IMG/VR virus record: IMGVR_UViG_3300020421_001669
Location: 97,407-161,406 of that record
Length of the DNA stretch: 64,000 nt
Source of the DNA: a virus
Strand: one strand, 5' to 3'
The notes under the pieces are model-generated. The model had not been told where the DNA came from and did no database searches. It saw only the letters and a list, made by a program, of their open reading frames with translations. The position numbers were made by a program, and so were the translations under genes. Numbering within the stretch: position 1 is the stretch's first letter; each line of letters starts with the position of its first letter. Shown here piece after piece: positions 16,889 to 25,272 of this stretch.

Positions 16889-18817
16889 ATGTCCAGCAGA
16901 TTAGACAGAATAATTAGGGAAGTTCTTGAAGGCGGAGAAAGTACCCTATTAGAAGCGGATATGTCAAGAAGACTTGATATGCTCGTAAGACAGGGATTAA
17001 TGCCTGCATCACAATTACCCATTTTAAAACGCGGTTTAGAGAAATTCAATCAAGGTAAAGTGCCTGCGCCGAATGAAAGAAACGCGGTCAACACACTATT
17101 GAACGGTATGATGTTCATCGTACTAGGTGACGATACTGTATTCAATAGAGCAAGAACCTCTGTACAACAGAAGAAATATCAAACAGAAGAAGAGAAAAAA
17201 GATTACGATTCTGATAAAGAACACACTATGGATCCTACTAGTCATGTCAAGAAAGAGGGTGAGAAGTTCTGCGTATATGATATGAAAGGTAAGAAAGTTG
17301 CTAGTTTTGAGACAAAAGACGAAGCAGATGCATATGCTAAAAAGAATCACGATGACCTCATGAACGAAGAACTAGAAGAAAACAGAGCAGCTTTCTCAGG
17401 CGCTGCTGACAGAAATAGACTTCTAAAAAAATTACAAAAAACTGGTAAGGTCGCTGATGAAATTGGTGAACCAAAAAAACGAGCGGCCGCCAAAAAAGAA
17501 CTTCCTAAAATAATGAAACAGTTGGACACAGGAATTAGGGAAGAAGAACAACTAGACGAGTACGGTGCAATGTCAAGTGATAAGGCATCACATAATACTG
17601 GTGGATTCAGAATTTCAAATAAAGACGCAGCTGCTGCTAAAGAAAGAGCAAAGAAAAAGAGTGCAGAGAAACGCGACAAGTTATCAAATATAATCAAAAA
17701 GAACACCATTCAGAAAGGGCCTATGAAAGGTTACATGACGGATGAAGTTAATCAAGGGGAAGAAAAAATGGATATTGATTGGACAAAAAATCCTTTCGCT
17801 CAAGCAAAAGCCATAGAGGAAGGTAAATTTAAGGATATGGCTACTAGGGCATCCGAAGACGAAAGACTCAAGGCAGAGAAAAAAGCTAAAAGACTTTCTG
17901 ATAAGAAGGGTAGAGAAGAAAAAGAAACTGACCCAGGCTTGAAGACTGAAGGTGTTGCTAAGAATACTCTTGATATCTATCAGGCTGCTAAAGACTCGAA
18001 AGATAAAAAATCTCTCAAGTCTATGGAAAAACAGATGGACAAGGCAGTTGATAAAGCAAACGCTAAACTCAAGGAAGAACTAGAAGGACTACCAGAGTTA
18101 GATGCAATGGACTATGAGATGTGGGAAGCATATCAGTCCCCTACAAAGAACAACTACACCGACAAGGAACTTAGACAGGCGAAAGGTATCGCATTTGATA
18201 AGAGATACAAAGGCGGTAACATGACAGGTGCTGCTAAGGCAATGGAGAAAATCAAGAAAGGTTTATCCGACCATCCTGTTGCTTCTAAAGCATTAAGAAA
18301 AGCAAACGAAGAGAACATGAAAGATGAGTGGTTGGACTTGTTTGATGGTGTAGAAGATTTCAATGAAATTATGGAGATGTCTTACAAAGAGAAGTTTACT
18401 TCTATGTTGAAGAAGACAGGTAAATCTCTTGCTGGTATGTCACCAGAAGAGAAGAAGAAATTCTTTAACAAAGTAGATGGCGCCCACGATGCAGTAAACG
18501 AGAACAAAGCATTTAGAGATGCTGCTAGGGATTACTCAAAAGATGATAAAAGAGGTATGGCACCCTTAAAGAAGGATGCACCTAAAGTATCAGACGCGAA
18601 GAACGCCAAAGAAATCGAACATATCGTTCCTCAAATGAGGAAAGCTATTTCAGTAGGTAAGAAAGTACAATTCAAAGATGGTAAACATCACACAGTTTCC
18701 AAGGCACACGCCGCTAAATTCTTGAATAAATACATGAGTGGCAAACCTGCTGATAAAGAAAAAATGCAATCGCATGCCCACGCAAGTCATAAGAACTTTA
18801 TGGATCATGCAAAATAG
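16889..18817 (+). CDS. large highly charged helical protein, probably virion-associated
   Basis: A 642-residue, Lys/Glu/Ala-rich protein. The N-terminal 100 residues (SRLDRIIREVLEGGES, MSRRLDMLVRQGLM, ERNAVNTLLNGMMF) look folded; the rest alternates acidic and basic helical stretches and ends in a His/Lys-rich tail (HTVSKAHAAKFL, SHAHASHKN). Several segments of the form EEL-ENRAAF, EELEGLPELDAMDYE and WLDLFDGVEDF resemble short conserved elements separated by linkers. A late promoter and strong ribosome site precede it. No enzyme motif is seen; an internal virion or core protein is the likeliest role. Confidence 0.62.
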   Translation: MSSRLDRIIREVLEGGESTLLEADMSRRLDMLVRQGLMPASQLPILKRGLEKFNQGKVPAPNERNAVNTLLNGMMFIVLGDDTVFNRARTSVQQKKYQTEEEKKDYDSDKEHTMDPTSHVKKEGEKFCVYDMKGKKVASFETKDEADAYAKKNHDDLMNEELEENRAAFSGAADRNRLLKKLQKTGKVADEIGEPKKRAAAKKELPKIMKQLDTGIREEEQLDEYGAMSSDKASHNTGGFRISNKDAAAAKERAKKKSAEKRDKLSNIIKKNTIQKGPMKGYMTDEVNQGEEKMDIDWTKNPFAQAKAIEEGKFKDMATRASEDERLKAEKKAKRLSDKKGREEKETDPGLKTEGVAKNTLDIYQAAKDSKDKKSLKSMEKQMDKAVDKANAKLKEELEGLPELDAMDYEMWEAYQSPTKNNYTDKELRQAKGIAFDKRYKGGNMTGAAKAMEKIKKGLSDHPVASKALRKANEENMKDEWLDLFDGVEDFNEIMEMSYKEKFTSMLKKTGKSLAGMSPEEKKKFFNKVDGAHDAVNENKAFRDAARDYSKDDKRGMAPLKKDAPKVSDAKNAKEIEHIVPQMRKAISVGKKVQFKDGKHHTVSKAHAAKFLNKYMSGKPADKEKMQSHAHASHKNFMDHAK

Positions 18818-18850
18818 TTTTAATAACCAAAAACACATAGGAGAGAAAAA

Positions 18851-19441
18851 ATGAGTGGATGGGGAGCAACTGATTCAGACGAATCAAAACCAAAGTGGTT
18901 AACAGCAGACCAAAAAGAAGATGTCTTTGCTAACTCTAGTGGTTGGGTTGTAAAAGCTGGGTCAACTATGACAGGAAATGGCAATACAAGTGCCACTCCA
19001 GAAGTTTTAGTTGCACTTGGTTCACTTGCGACTTCACTAGGACAAGCAACTATTGATGCTGTAGATTTTGTAAGCACAGCGTTTGATGTTTCAGACGGAG
19101 GCGTAATTTCAGCTGAAGTCAGTTACAACGAACAAGTAACCGTAGCAACAGCATTCCCGCTGTTAGTTTTAACAAACAACCAAGCGGGTGGTGGTTCAGC
19201 AGCTAGTGTTACACTAACAATGGATGGAACTTTACCAGTAACTTCTGATAAACTTACATTTAGTGTTACAATAGGTGCTGGTGGTTCAACAATTGTTGCA
19301 GACGATGTACTTTCAATTGGAGCACAATCACTTAACCTCAACGGCGGTACAATCGTTGACACAATCGGTGGTGGAAATGCAGAAAGAGCAATCACAGCTG
19401 CACAGGGAACTGCTGGTGGAACACTAACCGCAACTGCATAA
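18851..19441 (+). CDS. beta-rich structural protein (decoration or fibre-like)
   Basis: A 196-residue, acidic Thr/Ser/Gly-rich protein with no signal peptide. The start MSGWGATDSDESKPKWL is a form I recall in structural proteins of pelagic T4-like phages. The rest is made of repetitive beta-type stretches (VSVTLTMDGTLP-type, GAGGSTIVADDVLSIG) as in phage decoration or fibre proteins. AGGAGAG precedes the start. It is followed by a Cys-rich microORF and another beta-rich gene, apparently one operon. Confidence 0.68.
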   Translation: MSGWGATDSDESKPKWLTADQKEDVFANSSGWVVKAGSTMTGNGNTSATPEVLVALGSLATSLGQATIDAVDFVSTAFDVSDGGVISAEVSYNEQVTVATAFPLLVLTNNQAGGGSAASVTLTMDGTLPVTSDKLTFSVTIGAGGSTIVADDVLSIGAQSLNLNGGTIVDTIGGGNAERAITAAQGTAGGTLTATA

Positions 19442-19452
19442 GGAGATAAAGC

Positions 19453-19503
19453 ATGTGTAAATGTTGCAAGTGTTGTACATGTACATGCCCAGAGTGTAAC
19501 TAA
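19453..19503 (+). CDS. cysteine-rich micropeptide, metallothionein-like (8 Cys in 16 residues)
   Basis: Sixteen codons encoding MCKCCKCCTCTCPECN. An AGGAG at 19441-19445 lies seven bases upstream, and the stop codon overlaps the next ATG (TAATG), so it is translationally coupled to the flanking beta-rich virion-type genes. Half the residues are Cys, in CC, CxC and CxxC arrangements that suit binding of zinc, copper or another soft metal. No known family is recognised. It could be a metal-binding peptide, a disulfide-linked virion component, or a translational-coupling leader whose product is unimportant. Confidence 0.62.
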   Translation: MCKCCKCCTCTCPECN

Positions 19504-19949
19504 TGGCTGATAGTAAACTTTCAGAATTAACGGCAGCTACATCTGTAGCTGCCGCTGACACCTTTTATCTAGTACAAAGTTCTACTAGTAAAGGTGTGAC
19601 AGCTGCAAATCTATTCGCTGATGTGGCGACACCTGTATCTTTTTCAGATAAGGTATCAATCGCGGATGTGGATACAGTAACAGGGCCAGGCGCAGTCTCA
19701 GTCGCAACGAATGTGACTAGATTGACAAACCCAGGCACAGGTGGTACACTAACCATTGGTGCTGGTACAGAAGGTCAATTGAAAATTATTGTTATGGATG
19801 GCAATTCTAGTGCGGTAACACTGACACTAGATGATTCAGACTTGGGTCACGACACCATTACATTCAATAATGCTGGTGATACGGCAACCCTCATATATAC
19901 TAATAGTAAATGGTGGATGATAGGGGGAACTGCTACAGTTGCCAATTAG
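19503..19949 (+). CDS. beta-rich structural protein
   Basis: A 148-residue Thr/Ala/Gly-rich protein. The opening MADSKLSELTAATSVAAADTFYLVQS is the form typical of N-termini of phage tail-fibre or surface proteins; the C-terminal VTLTLDDSDLGHDTITF and ATLIYTNSKWWMIGG suggest a beta-sandwich or fibre-head fold. ATG overlaps the stop of the Cys-rich micropeptide. Probably exposed on the virion; receptor contact is inference. Confidence 0.68.
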   Translation: MADSKLSELTAATSVAAADTFYLVQSSTSKGVTAANLFADVATPVSFSDKVSIADVDTVTGPGAVSVATNVTRLTNPGTGGTLTIGAGTEGQLKIIVMDGNSSAVTLTLDDSDLGHDTITFNNAGDTATLIYTNSKWWMIGGTATVAN

Positions 19950-19969
19950 ATAATAAAAAGATTTTATGA

Positions 19970-20347
19970 ATGATTGAATTGAATGAAGAGAACTATTTAG
20001 TATACGCATTGAAGAATTATAATAGTCCAGAGTGTTCTGGAATGGATGATTTTGAAGAAGATATCAAGCGTTTTAAATACCTAAAAAGGTTATTTCGTAG
20101 GTACGAAAGAACAGAGGTTTTAAACGACAGACTTATTTTAAATCATCTTATAGTATTATACAATGTTTTCGACAAGGCGGCGACACCCTTGCTGTTCTAT
20201 AAAATAGACAAAGAACATTGGCCTATACTAAAAACTTTTCTGGTATTCTTGAATAGGATGCCAATGGAACAGATAATCACTGGTGGTGTTAGGGGAGATG
20301 ATATCCAACTAGACATGAAAGTGATTAATATTTTAAGGAAAATTTAA
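19970..20347 (+). CDS. conserved T4-like phage protein, unknown function
   Basis: A 125-residue helical protein (DDFEEDIKRFKYLKRLFRRYER, LNHLIVLYNVFDKAATPLLF). I recall similar proteins as conserved unknowns in T4-like cyanophages. The stop overlaps the next start (TAATG), placing it in one unit with the following gene. Conserved company with virion genes suggests an assembly role, not proven. Confidence 0.65.
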   Translation: MIELNEENYLVYALKNYNSPECSGMDDFEEDIKRFKYLKRLFRRYERTEVLNDRLILNHLIVLYNVFDKAATPLLFYKIDKEHWPILKTFLVFLNRMPMEQIITGGVRGDDIQLDMKVINILRKI

Positions 20348-20892
20348 TGTCCAGAGTTGTAGACAGTTTAATCGCATATAGGATACTTAGGATGTTCTCA
20401 CAACCTATTAAGAAACATCCAGCGTATCTCATGGGAATTGTCGATGCAGACGGTAACAAGATAAAAGAACCATCTGGTTCTCAAGAATTGGATGCATATA
20501 CTTTACTGGACAAACTCGCTTTTAAAATTAAGCGAGCGTTAATGAAGTCTCCAGATAGAACCTCTAAAAGACTTCTTACATTTGCTGCCGCTATTGCTCT
20601 TCTACGCGAAAATAAAAATGTAGAAGATATGGAAGATGGTGAGTTTGAGGCATTGATTGATTTGTATTCAGAAGATGAAGATGTAATCAAAGAATCAAAA
20701 ATGTTAGAAATGGGTAGAACACCTTTCACCTATTTCGCCTTGGATGAAGAGATTGCAAATGTAGCAGGCCCGATGGGTGGTGGTGCAATTGCTGGTATAG
20801 GAACAGGCCCACAAGGAGAACCCGGCCGAAACCCTAGTCTCATGCCTCTTCAAAGAAGGAAGAAAAAGAGGCAATCTAATGGCAAACGGTAG
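20347..20892 (+). CDS. conserved T4-like phage protein, possible virion component
   Basis: A 181-residue protein: helical N-terminal part (VVDSLIAYRILRMF; YTLLDKLAFKIKRAL) and a Gly/Pro-rich, basic C-terminus (GPMGGGAIAGIGTGPQGEPGRNPS then KKKRQ). Translationally coupled upstream by TAATG and overlapping downstream by 14 bases. No enzymatic motif; I recall uncharacterised homologues in T4-like marine phages. Confidence 0.65.
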   Translation: MSRVVDSLIAYRILRMFSQPIKKHPAYLMGIVDADGNKIKEPSGSQELDAYTLLDKLAFKIKRALMKSPDRTSKRLLTFAAAIALLRENKNVEDMEDGEFEALIDLYSEDEDVIKESKMLEMGRTPFTYFALDEEIANVAGPMGGGAIAGIGTGPQGEPGRNPSLMPLQRRKKKRQSNGKR

Positions 20893-21328
20893 TATCGAAA
20901 CGAAAATCGCAGTTATGGAACAAGACCTCAAACAAATGACAGGTTTGTTTGATAGACTAGACATTTCCATAGAAAAAATCACTGAACTAAATATTAGTAT
21001 AAAGGAAGTTTTAGCTGTGCATGAACAACGAATTACCGCAACGGAGGTTGACATAGAAAGAACATACGATACTTTTGAGGAGAAGTACGAACAACTACAC
21101 TCTCGTATATCAACAGTAAACCGAGAGATATCTAAAGAACTAAAAGACAATACTAATTCTGTACAAGATGCATTAAAAGAACTTACTCTTTTAATCTCAG
21201 AACACGCGAATCAACATGATGACAGAATTAGGTCTCTTGAAAAGAGACAATGGATGATGATGGGTGCTGCTGCTGTTCTGGGCTTTTTAATAGGGAATAC
21301 CGAGTTTTTTCAATTGATTCTCTCTTAA
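20879..21328 (+). CDS. coiled-coil protein with C-terminal membrane anchor
   Basis: A 149-residue protein: a long heptad-like helical region (about residues 5-120) and a single hydrophobic C-terminal segment (about 126-147, MMMGAAAVLGFLIG). This XhlA-like topology suggests a membrane-tethered coiled coil facing the cytoplasm. A similar minus-strand protein with the order reversed is at 50058. No specific function is recognised. Confidence 0.65.
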   Translation: MANGSIETKIAVMEQDLKQMTGLFDRLDISIEKITELNISIKEVLAVHEQRITATEVDIERTYDTFEEKYEQLHSRISTVNREISKELKDNTNSVQDALKELTLLISEHANQHDDRIRSLEKRQWMMMGAAAVLGFLIGNTEFFQLILS

Positions 21329-21346
21329 ATTTTATGGATTTTTGTT

Positions 21347-22336
21347 ATGATTATTTTATCAACTTTTGATGAAAGATTTGATGATTTGATAAGAGGTGAC
21401 TATGAACATGAAGATGTCATGGTCTACAATGCCGAAGAAATAGAAATCAGGTCAGATTTCGATTACTCCAAACTAAAAACAAAATCTTATACTGAAGTTA
21501 CTGGTAACATTGATGGCATCGACTCTATCGATTCACCTGTTTATCCTTGGTTCTGGTTGACAGATACGATTAGACACTGCTGGGATTTATCTTGGAATAA
21601 AGAACAACAGGACACATTGTCTGGAACAGACCCCAAACAATACTGGCAAACATCAAAGGAACCATCGACACTTTTTACATGTATGTTAGGACAAGGCCGT
21701 CCACATAGAAAAGTCATTTTTGATTTTCTTGAATTTTATAACATGCCGTTAAAATATGTAAGTTTTGCTACCAAGGGTATCTGGATAGATTTGAGACCAG
21801 AAACAATTTACCACAACAAGAATATAGATGAATTAGATTATCTGGTATGGACAGGTCAAAATAGACAGAAGACACATAGATTTCCTCCTTGGTATGATGA
21901 GGTATTGATAGACTTAGTAGTGGAAACACATGACGATGCAGTTTTTTATACAGAGAAAACTTGGAAACCTTTTTTGGGTATGAGACTGCCTATGATTTTT
22001 GGTGGTGCTGGTATGAATGTCTTTTTAAAAGATAATGGATTTAAATTTGCAGACAATTTAATTGATTATTCTTATGATAAAGTAGAAGACCCATATCTCA
22101 GAGCACAAGCCTTAGTTTCAGAACTTAAAAGACTCAATGAATTAGACTTGAATACATTACATCATGAGACTTTGGAAATACGAAAATATAACCAGAAAAG
22201 AGCCCTAGAGATACCAAAAGAGATTGATGTGCCAAAGTTCCGCAAATATGAGGAAACCCACCAACACGCGATTGGTATTGGTAGTGCTATAATTAACGAA
22301 GATTATAGCTATTTTGTAGAAGATTTTTCAAAATAA
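21347..22336 (+). CDS. glycosyltransferase-like protein (GT10/fucosyltransferase-type C-terminus)
   Basis: A 329-residue protein. The segment ETHDDAVFYTEKTWKPF (about residues 203-219) followed by LPMIFGGAG and LKDNGFKF resembles the nucleotide-sugar-binding C-terminal domain of GT10-type fucosyltransferases and related phage enzymes, where FxEK and a later Gly-rich stretch are conserved. No signal peptide. Acceptor unknown: phage DNA, virion protein or host glycan are all possible. No Shine-Dalgarno sequence is evident. Confidence 0.5.
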   Translation: MIILSTFDERFDDLIRGDYEHEDVMVYNAEEIEIRSDFDYSKLKTKSYTEVTGNIDGIDSIDSPVYPWFWLTDTIRHCWDLSWNKEQQDTLSGTDPKQYWQTSKEPSTLFTCMLGQGRPHRKVIFDFLEFYNMPLKYVSFATKGIWIDLRPETIYHNKNIDELDYLVWTGQNRQKTHRFPPWYDEVLIDLVVETHDDAVFYTEKTWKPFLGMRLPMIFGGAGMNVFLKDNGFKFADNLIDYSYDKVEDPYLRAQALVSELKRLNELDLNTLHHETLEIRKYNQKRALEIPKEIDVPKFRKYEETHQHAIGIGSAIINEDYSYFVEDFSK

Positions 22337-22349
22337 TTTAAAAAATCGC

Positions 22350-22378
22350 TTGACTTCTGCCCCCGGCGAATGTATAAT
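22350..22378 (+). promoter_or_regulatory. consensus sigma70 promoter
   Basis: TTGACT (22350-22355), 17-base spacer, perfect TATAAT (22373-22378). The primase ATG is eight bases after the -10 box, so the transcript has essentially no leader. Confidence 0.85.
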
Positions 22379-22385
22379 ATGACCT

Positions 22386-23429
22386 ATGCTTTATGTAGAT
22401 GTGAAATATATCAACTTGATATCTCATCATTTTGAGAAATTCAAGAAAAAGAATGATTATCTTTGGAATGTAAGATGCCCGTTCTGTGGCGATTCACGCA
22501 AGAATCAAAACAAGATGCGTGGATATTTTTTCCGCAAAGAAAACAATATGATTTACAAATGCCACAACTGTGGTTTTGGTGCTAGCGTTGCGACTGTTCT
22601 CAAAGAACTCGCACCTACTACACACAAGGAATATTGTCTTGAAAGATTTGGTGAGAATGAGAATAAAAACTGGGAACCAAAGGGCGCAAACTGGACTCCA
22701 AACGGACACAAATTGTTTGATGATAAACCAGTAGAACCACCCAAGTTCACACCAAAATTTAGTTTATTTGATAAACTTGTGGATAGATTGGATACACTTC
22801 CATATGACCATGAGGCAGTTCAATATGTGAAAAGTAGAAATATTCCAAATGATAAATTGGATCGACTTTACTATATTGATAACATAAAAAATATAGTACA
22901 ACTTAATGACAAATACTCTAAATCGATAGTAACAGAAGAACCCAGATTGGTCATTCCCTTCTTTGACCAAGATGGACAGTTGATGTCGGTGTCATTAAGA
23001 GCTATGAGAGGGGAAACACTGAGGTATATTCTAGTTAAAGTTAAAGAGGATGCACCTACAGTATTCGGTTTGGATAGAGTTGATATGTCTAAACCTATAT
23101 CAGTTGTTGAAGGGCCGATAGATAGTCTGTTTCTTGAAAACAGTATTGCCTGTTCTGGCACTTCATTCAACAAAATTGAACAATTGGGAATCAACCATGA
23201 TAAGATTACAATCGTGTTCGACAATCAACCGCGTAACAAAGATGTTGTTAAGTTGGTTGAAAAATATGTTGACCTTGATTATAATGTTGTCATATGGCCA
23301 GAATCAATTGTACAAAAAGATATAAATGATATGGTGAACGATGGTATTGATGTACGCGATGTTATTAGTAGTAATACACAGAGTGGACTGACTGCCAAGT
23401 TTTTATTAAATCAATGGAAAAAATGTTAG
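22386..23429 (+). CDS. 61: DnaG-type primase (gp61)
   Basis: Makes RNA primers for lagging-strand synthesis with the gp41 helicase at 2988. A zinc-binding domain (CPFC about 31-34, CHNC about 59-62) is followed by a TOPRIM domain with ISVVEGPIDSLF (about 237-248). Its 347 residues match T4 gp61 (342). It stands behind its own consensus promoter instead of beside gp41. The ATG lies very close to the predicted transcription start, so early mRNA may be leaderless. Confidence 0.93.
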   Translation: MLYVDVKYINLISHHFEKFKKKNDYLWNVRCPFCGDSRKNQNKMRGYFFRKENNMIYKCHNCGFGASVATVLKELAPTTHKEYCLERFGENENKNWEPKGANWTPNGHKLFDDKPVEPPKFTPKFSLFDKLVDRLDTLPYDHEAVQYVKSRNIPNDKLDRLYYIDNIKNIVQLNDKYSKSIVTEEPRLVIPFFDQDGQLMSVSLRAMRGETLRYILVKVKEDAPTVFGLDRVDMSKPISVVEGPIDSLFLENSIACSGTSFNKIEQLGINHDKITIVFDNQPRNKDVVKLVEKYVDLDYNVVIWPESIVQKDINDMVNDGIDVRDVISSNTQSGLTAKFLLNQWKKC

Positions 23430-23439
23430 GAGCAAATAC

Positions 23440-23760
23440 ATGATTGAAGAAAATGTACTAGCAGCTACTGATACACTCATATTACTTGGTGTTCTGGTAA
23501 TTTCTGCACTCTTCATCGGCGCTTTCACTATTAGACCAAAGGTAGAAAAAAGTCTGCAAAATGTTACAGATAAAACTGTGACTATGGAAGACAAAATCAA
23601 AGAACAGTCTACTGTCGATTTTGGTAAAATGACAAAAGCAAAGCTTGATGAGTACGGAGAGTCAAAAGGAATTAAACTTGACCGAAGAAAAACCAAAGCA
23701 AATATGATTGCGGATTTAGAAGCTGCAATGAAAGGTAACAATCACAAACTAGGAAAATAA
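23440..23760 (+). CDS. membrane protein with SAP/HeH-like C-terminus
   Basis: A 106-residue protein: one membrane segment (about 9-31), then a charged linker and a C-terminal helix-extension-helix-like stretch (MTKAKLDEYGESKGIKLD...KANMIADLEAAM, about 62-95) resembling SAP or Rho-N domains that bind nucleic acid. AGGAG precedes the start. It could tether DNA or RNA to the membrane; function is not known. Confidence 0.65.
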   Translation: MIEENVLAATDTLILLGVLVISALFIGAFTIRPKVEKSLQNVTDKTVTMEDKIKEQSTVDFGKMTKAKLDEYGESKGIKLDRRKTKANMIADLEAAMKGNNHKLGK

Positions 23761-23765
23761 AAATT

Positions 23766-24449
23766 ATGAACCATGAAGTGAGTTTGATAGGTTTAACACA
23801 ACCTTCAGCCTATACTGGTTGTCGTACTGCAAATGAACTAATTGCATACGCGGCTAGGGTTAGTAACCCAGAAAACCAGATGAATGTAAAAACCGCACCA
23901 AAGTTATTGGCTTATCTTATTAAGCATGAACATTGGTCACCTTTTGAAATTGTTTCTTTGACGATGGAAATTAAAACAACGCGAGATATTGGTAGACAAA
24001 TACTAAGACATCGTAGTTTTTCTTTCCAAGAGTTTAGTCAAAGATATGCTGTATCAGAAGATTTTGTAACTAGGGATGCTAGATTACAGGATGAGAAGAA
24101 CAGACAAAATTCTATCGAAATTGGTGAGGCTATTGAAGAACAACAATTCAAAGAGCAGTGGTCTATGCAACAGGCGAAAGTTATGCATGAATCTAAAAAA
24201 GCTTACCAGTGGGCCCTAGATAATGGGATTGCTAAGGAACAAGCTAGAGCAGTGTTACCAGAAGGTAATACTATGACCACCATATACATGGCTGGTACAC
24301 TGCGGTCTTGGATTCATTATTGTGGTCTTAGGGGTGGACATGGTACACAGTTAGAACACACTAAGATAGCAAACATATGCTGGGAAATAATAGGACAACA
24401 CTTCCCAGATGTAGTAAAGGCGGTACAAGATGCGAGACAAGGCGACTAG
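23766..24449 (+). CDS. thyX: flavin-dependent thymidylate synthase ThyX
   Basis: Converts dUMP to dTMP using methylene-tetrahydrofolate, FAD and NADPH. The ThyX signature RHRSFSFQEFSQRY (about residues 81-94) is intact, and the C-terminal RSWIHYCGLRGGHGTQLEH contains the conserved Arg/His region. 227 residues, full length. It opens the nucleotide-metabolism cluster with NrdA, NrdB and dCMP deaminase, which supplies its dUMP. Confidence 0.95.
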   Translation: MNHEVSLIGLTQPSAYTGCRTANELIAYAARVSNPENQMNVKTAPKLLAYLIKHEHWSPFEIVSLTMEIKTTRDIGRQILRHRSFSFQEFSQRYAVSEDFVTRDARLQDEKNRQNSIEIGEAIEEQQFKEQWSMQQAKVMHESKKAYQWALDNGIAKEQARAVLPEGNTMTTIYMAGTLRSWIHYCGLRGGHGTQLEHTKIANICWEIIGQHFPDVVKAVQDARQGD

Positions 24450-25272
24450 TAGGTATAAAGCATTTGAAAGGATTTATTTCGGTAAAACCGAGGATGAAGA
24501 TAAACACATTGATTTAGTCAAGGGTAGAATACCATATGCCTTTGGTTGGAATAGGAAACTAAACGAACCAGTAAGACATAAATGGAGTTCTACTGATAGT
24601 GAAGATGCTTGGGAGTCTAATTTAAAAAACCAGAAAGACCTTTTGGAAAAGTATGGTTGGTTGGACACTGAAGTTTACTATGACCTTAACTCACATGGAT
24701 ATCGTACAGATGAATTTCGGGAGTCGCCGGACTCTATTGTTGCTATAGGAGAATGTTTTACCTATGGCACTGGACTACCAGTAGAGATGACATGGCCATA
24801 TCTATTGGGTAAAGAGATTGATACTAAGATATGGAACTTGGGATTATGTACTACAGGACTTGATGTTAGTTTTAGAAGTCTGATAAGTTGGTTACCTGTA
24901 ATAAAACCTAAGATGGTTCTATTATTAGAGAACAGTCAATTGGGTAGAGAAGTATGGTACATAGATGAAGAGAAGGATGAGTGGAATACTCAGATTGGAT
25001 TTTGGTCTGACCACGACTGGCAAAGAGAATTGGTAGAATCTAAAACAGAAAGATTTATATCAAGACAAAAGAATTTACTTGCCATAAAACAGTTGTGTCA
25101 AATACACGACATAGAGTTGAAAATCATATCCGCGAGAGAAAGAAACGAGATAGGATTGTCAAATTGGAATGAACATAAAGAAGAAAAGTATGCATTGTCT
25201 AGGGATTTAATGCACCCAGGCCTTGCATTTCATCAAGAGATGGTAAAACGCTGGAAAGAGGAACAACTATAA
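24430..25272 (+). CDS. SGNH/GDSL hydrolase-like protein
   Basis: A 280-residue protein with a variant of the SGNH layout: block I GECFTYG (about residues 100-106) where Ser of GDSx is replaced by Cys, a downstream NLGL, and a C-terminal DLMHPG block carrying the Asp and His. Three further proteins here share this layout (34757, 41170, 44259). Such enzymes act on esters or acyl groups, often of glycans. Cys in place of the nucleophilic Ser leaves activity uncertain. It overlaps thyX by 20 bases and abuts nrdA (TAATG). Confidence 0.55.
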   Translation: MRDKATSRYKAFERIYFGKTEDEDKHIDLVKGRIPYAFGWNRKLNEPVRHKWSSTDSEDAWESNLKNQKDLLEKYGWLDTEVYYDLNSHGYRTDEFRESPDSIVAIGECFTYGTGLPVEMTWPYLLGKEIDTKIWNLGLCTTGLDVSFRSLISWLPVIKPKMVLLLENSQLGREVWYIDEEKDEWNTQIGFWSDHDWQRELVESKTERFISRQKNLLAIKQLCQIHDIELKIISARERNEIGLSNWNEHKEEKYALSRDLMHPGLAFHQEMVKRWKEEQL

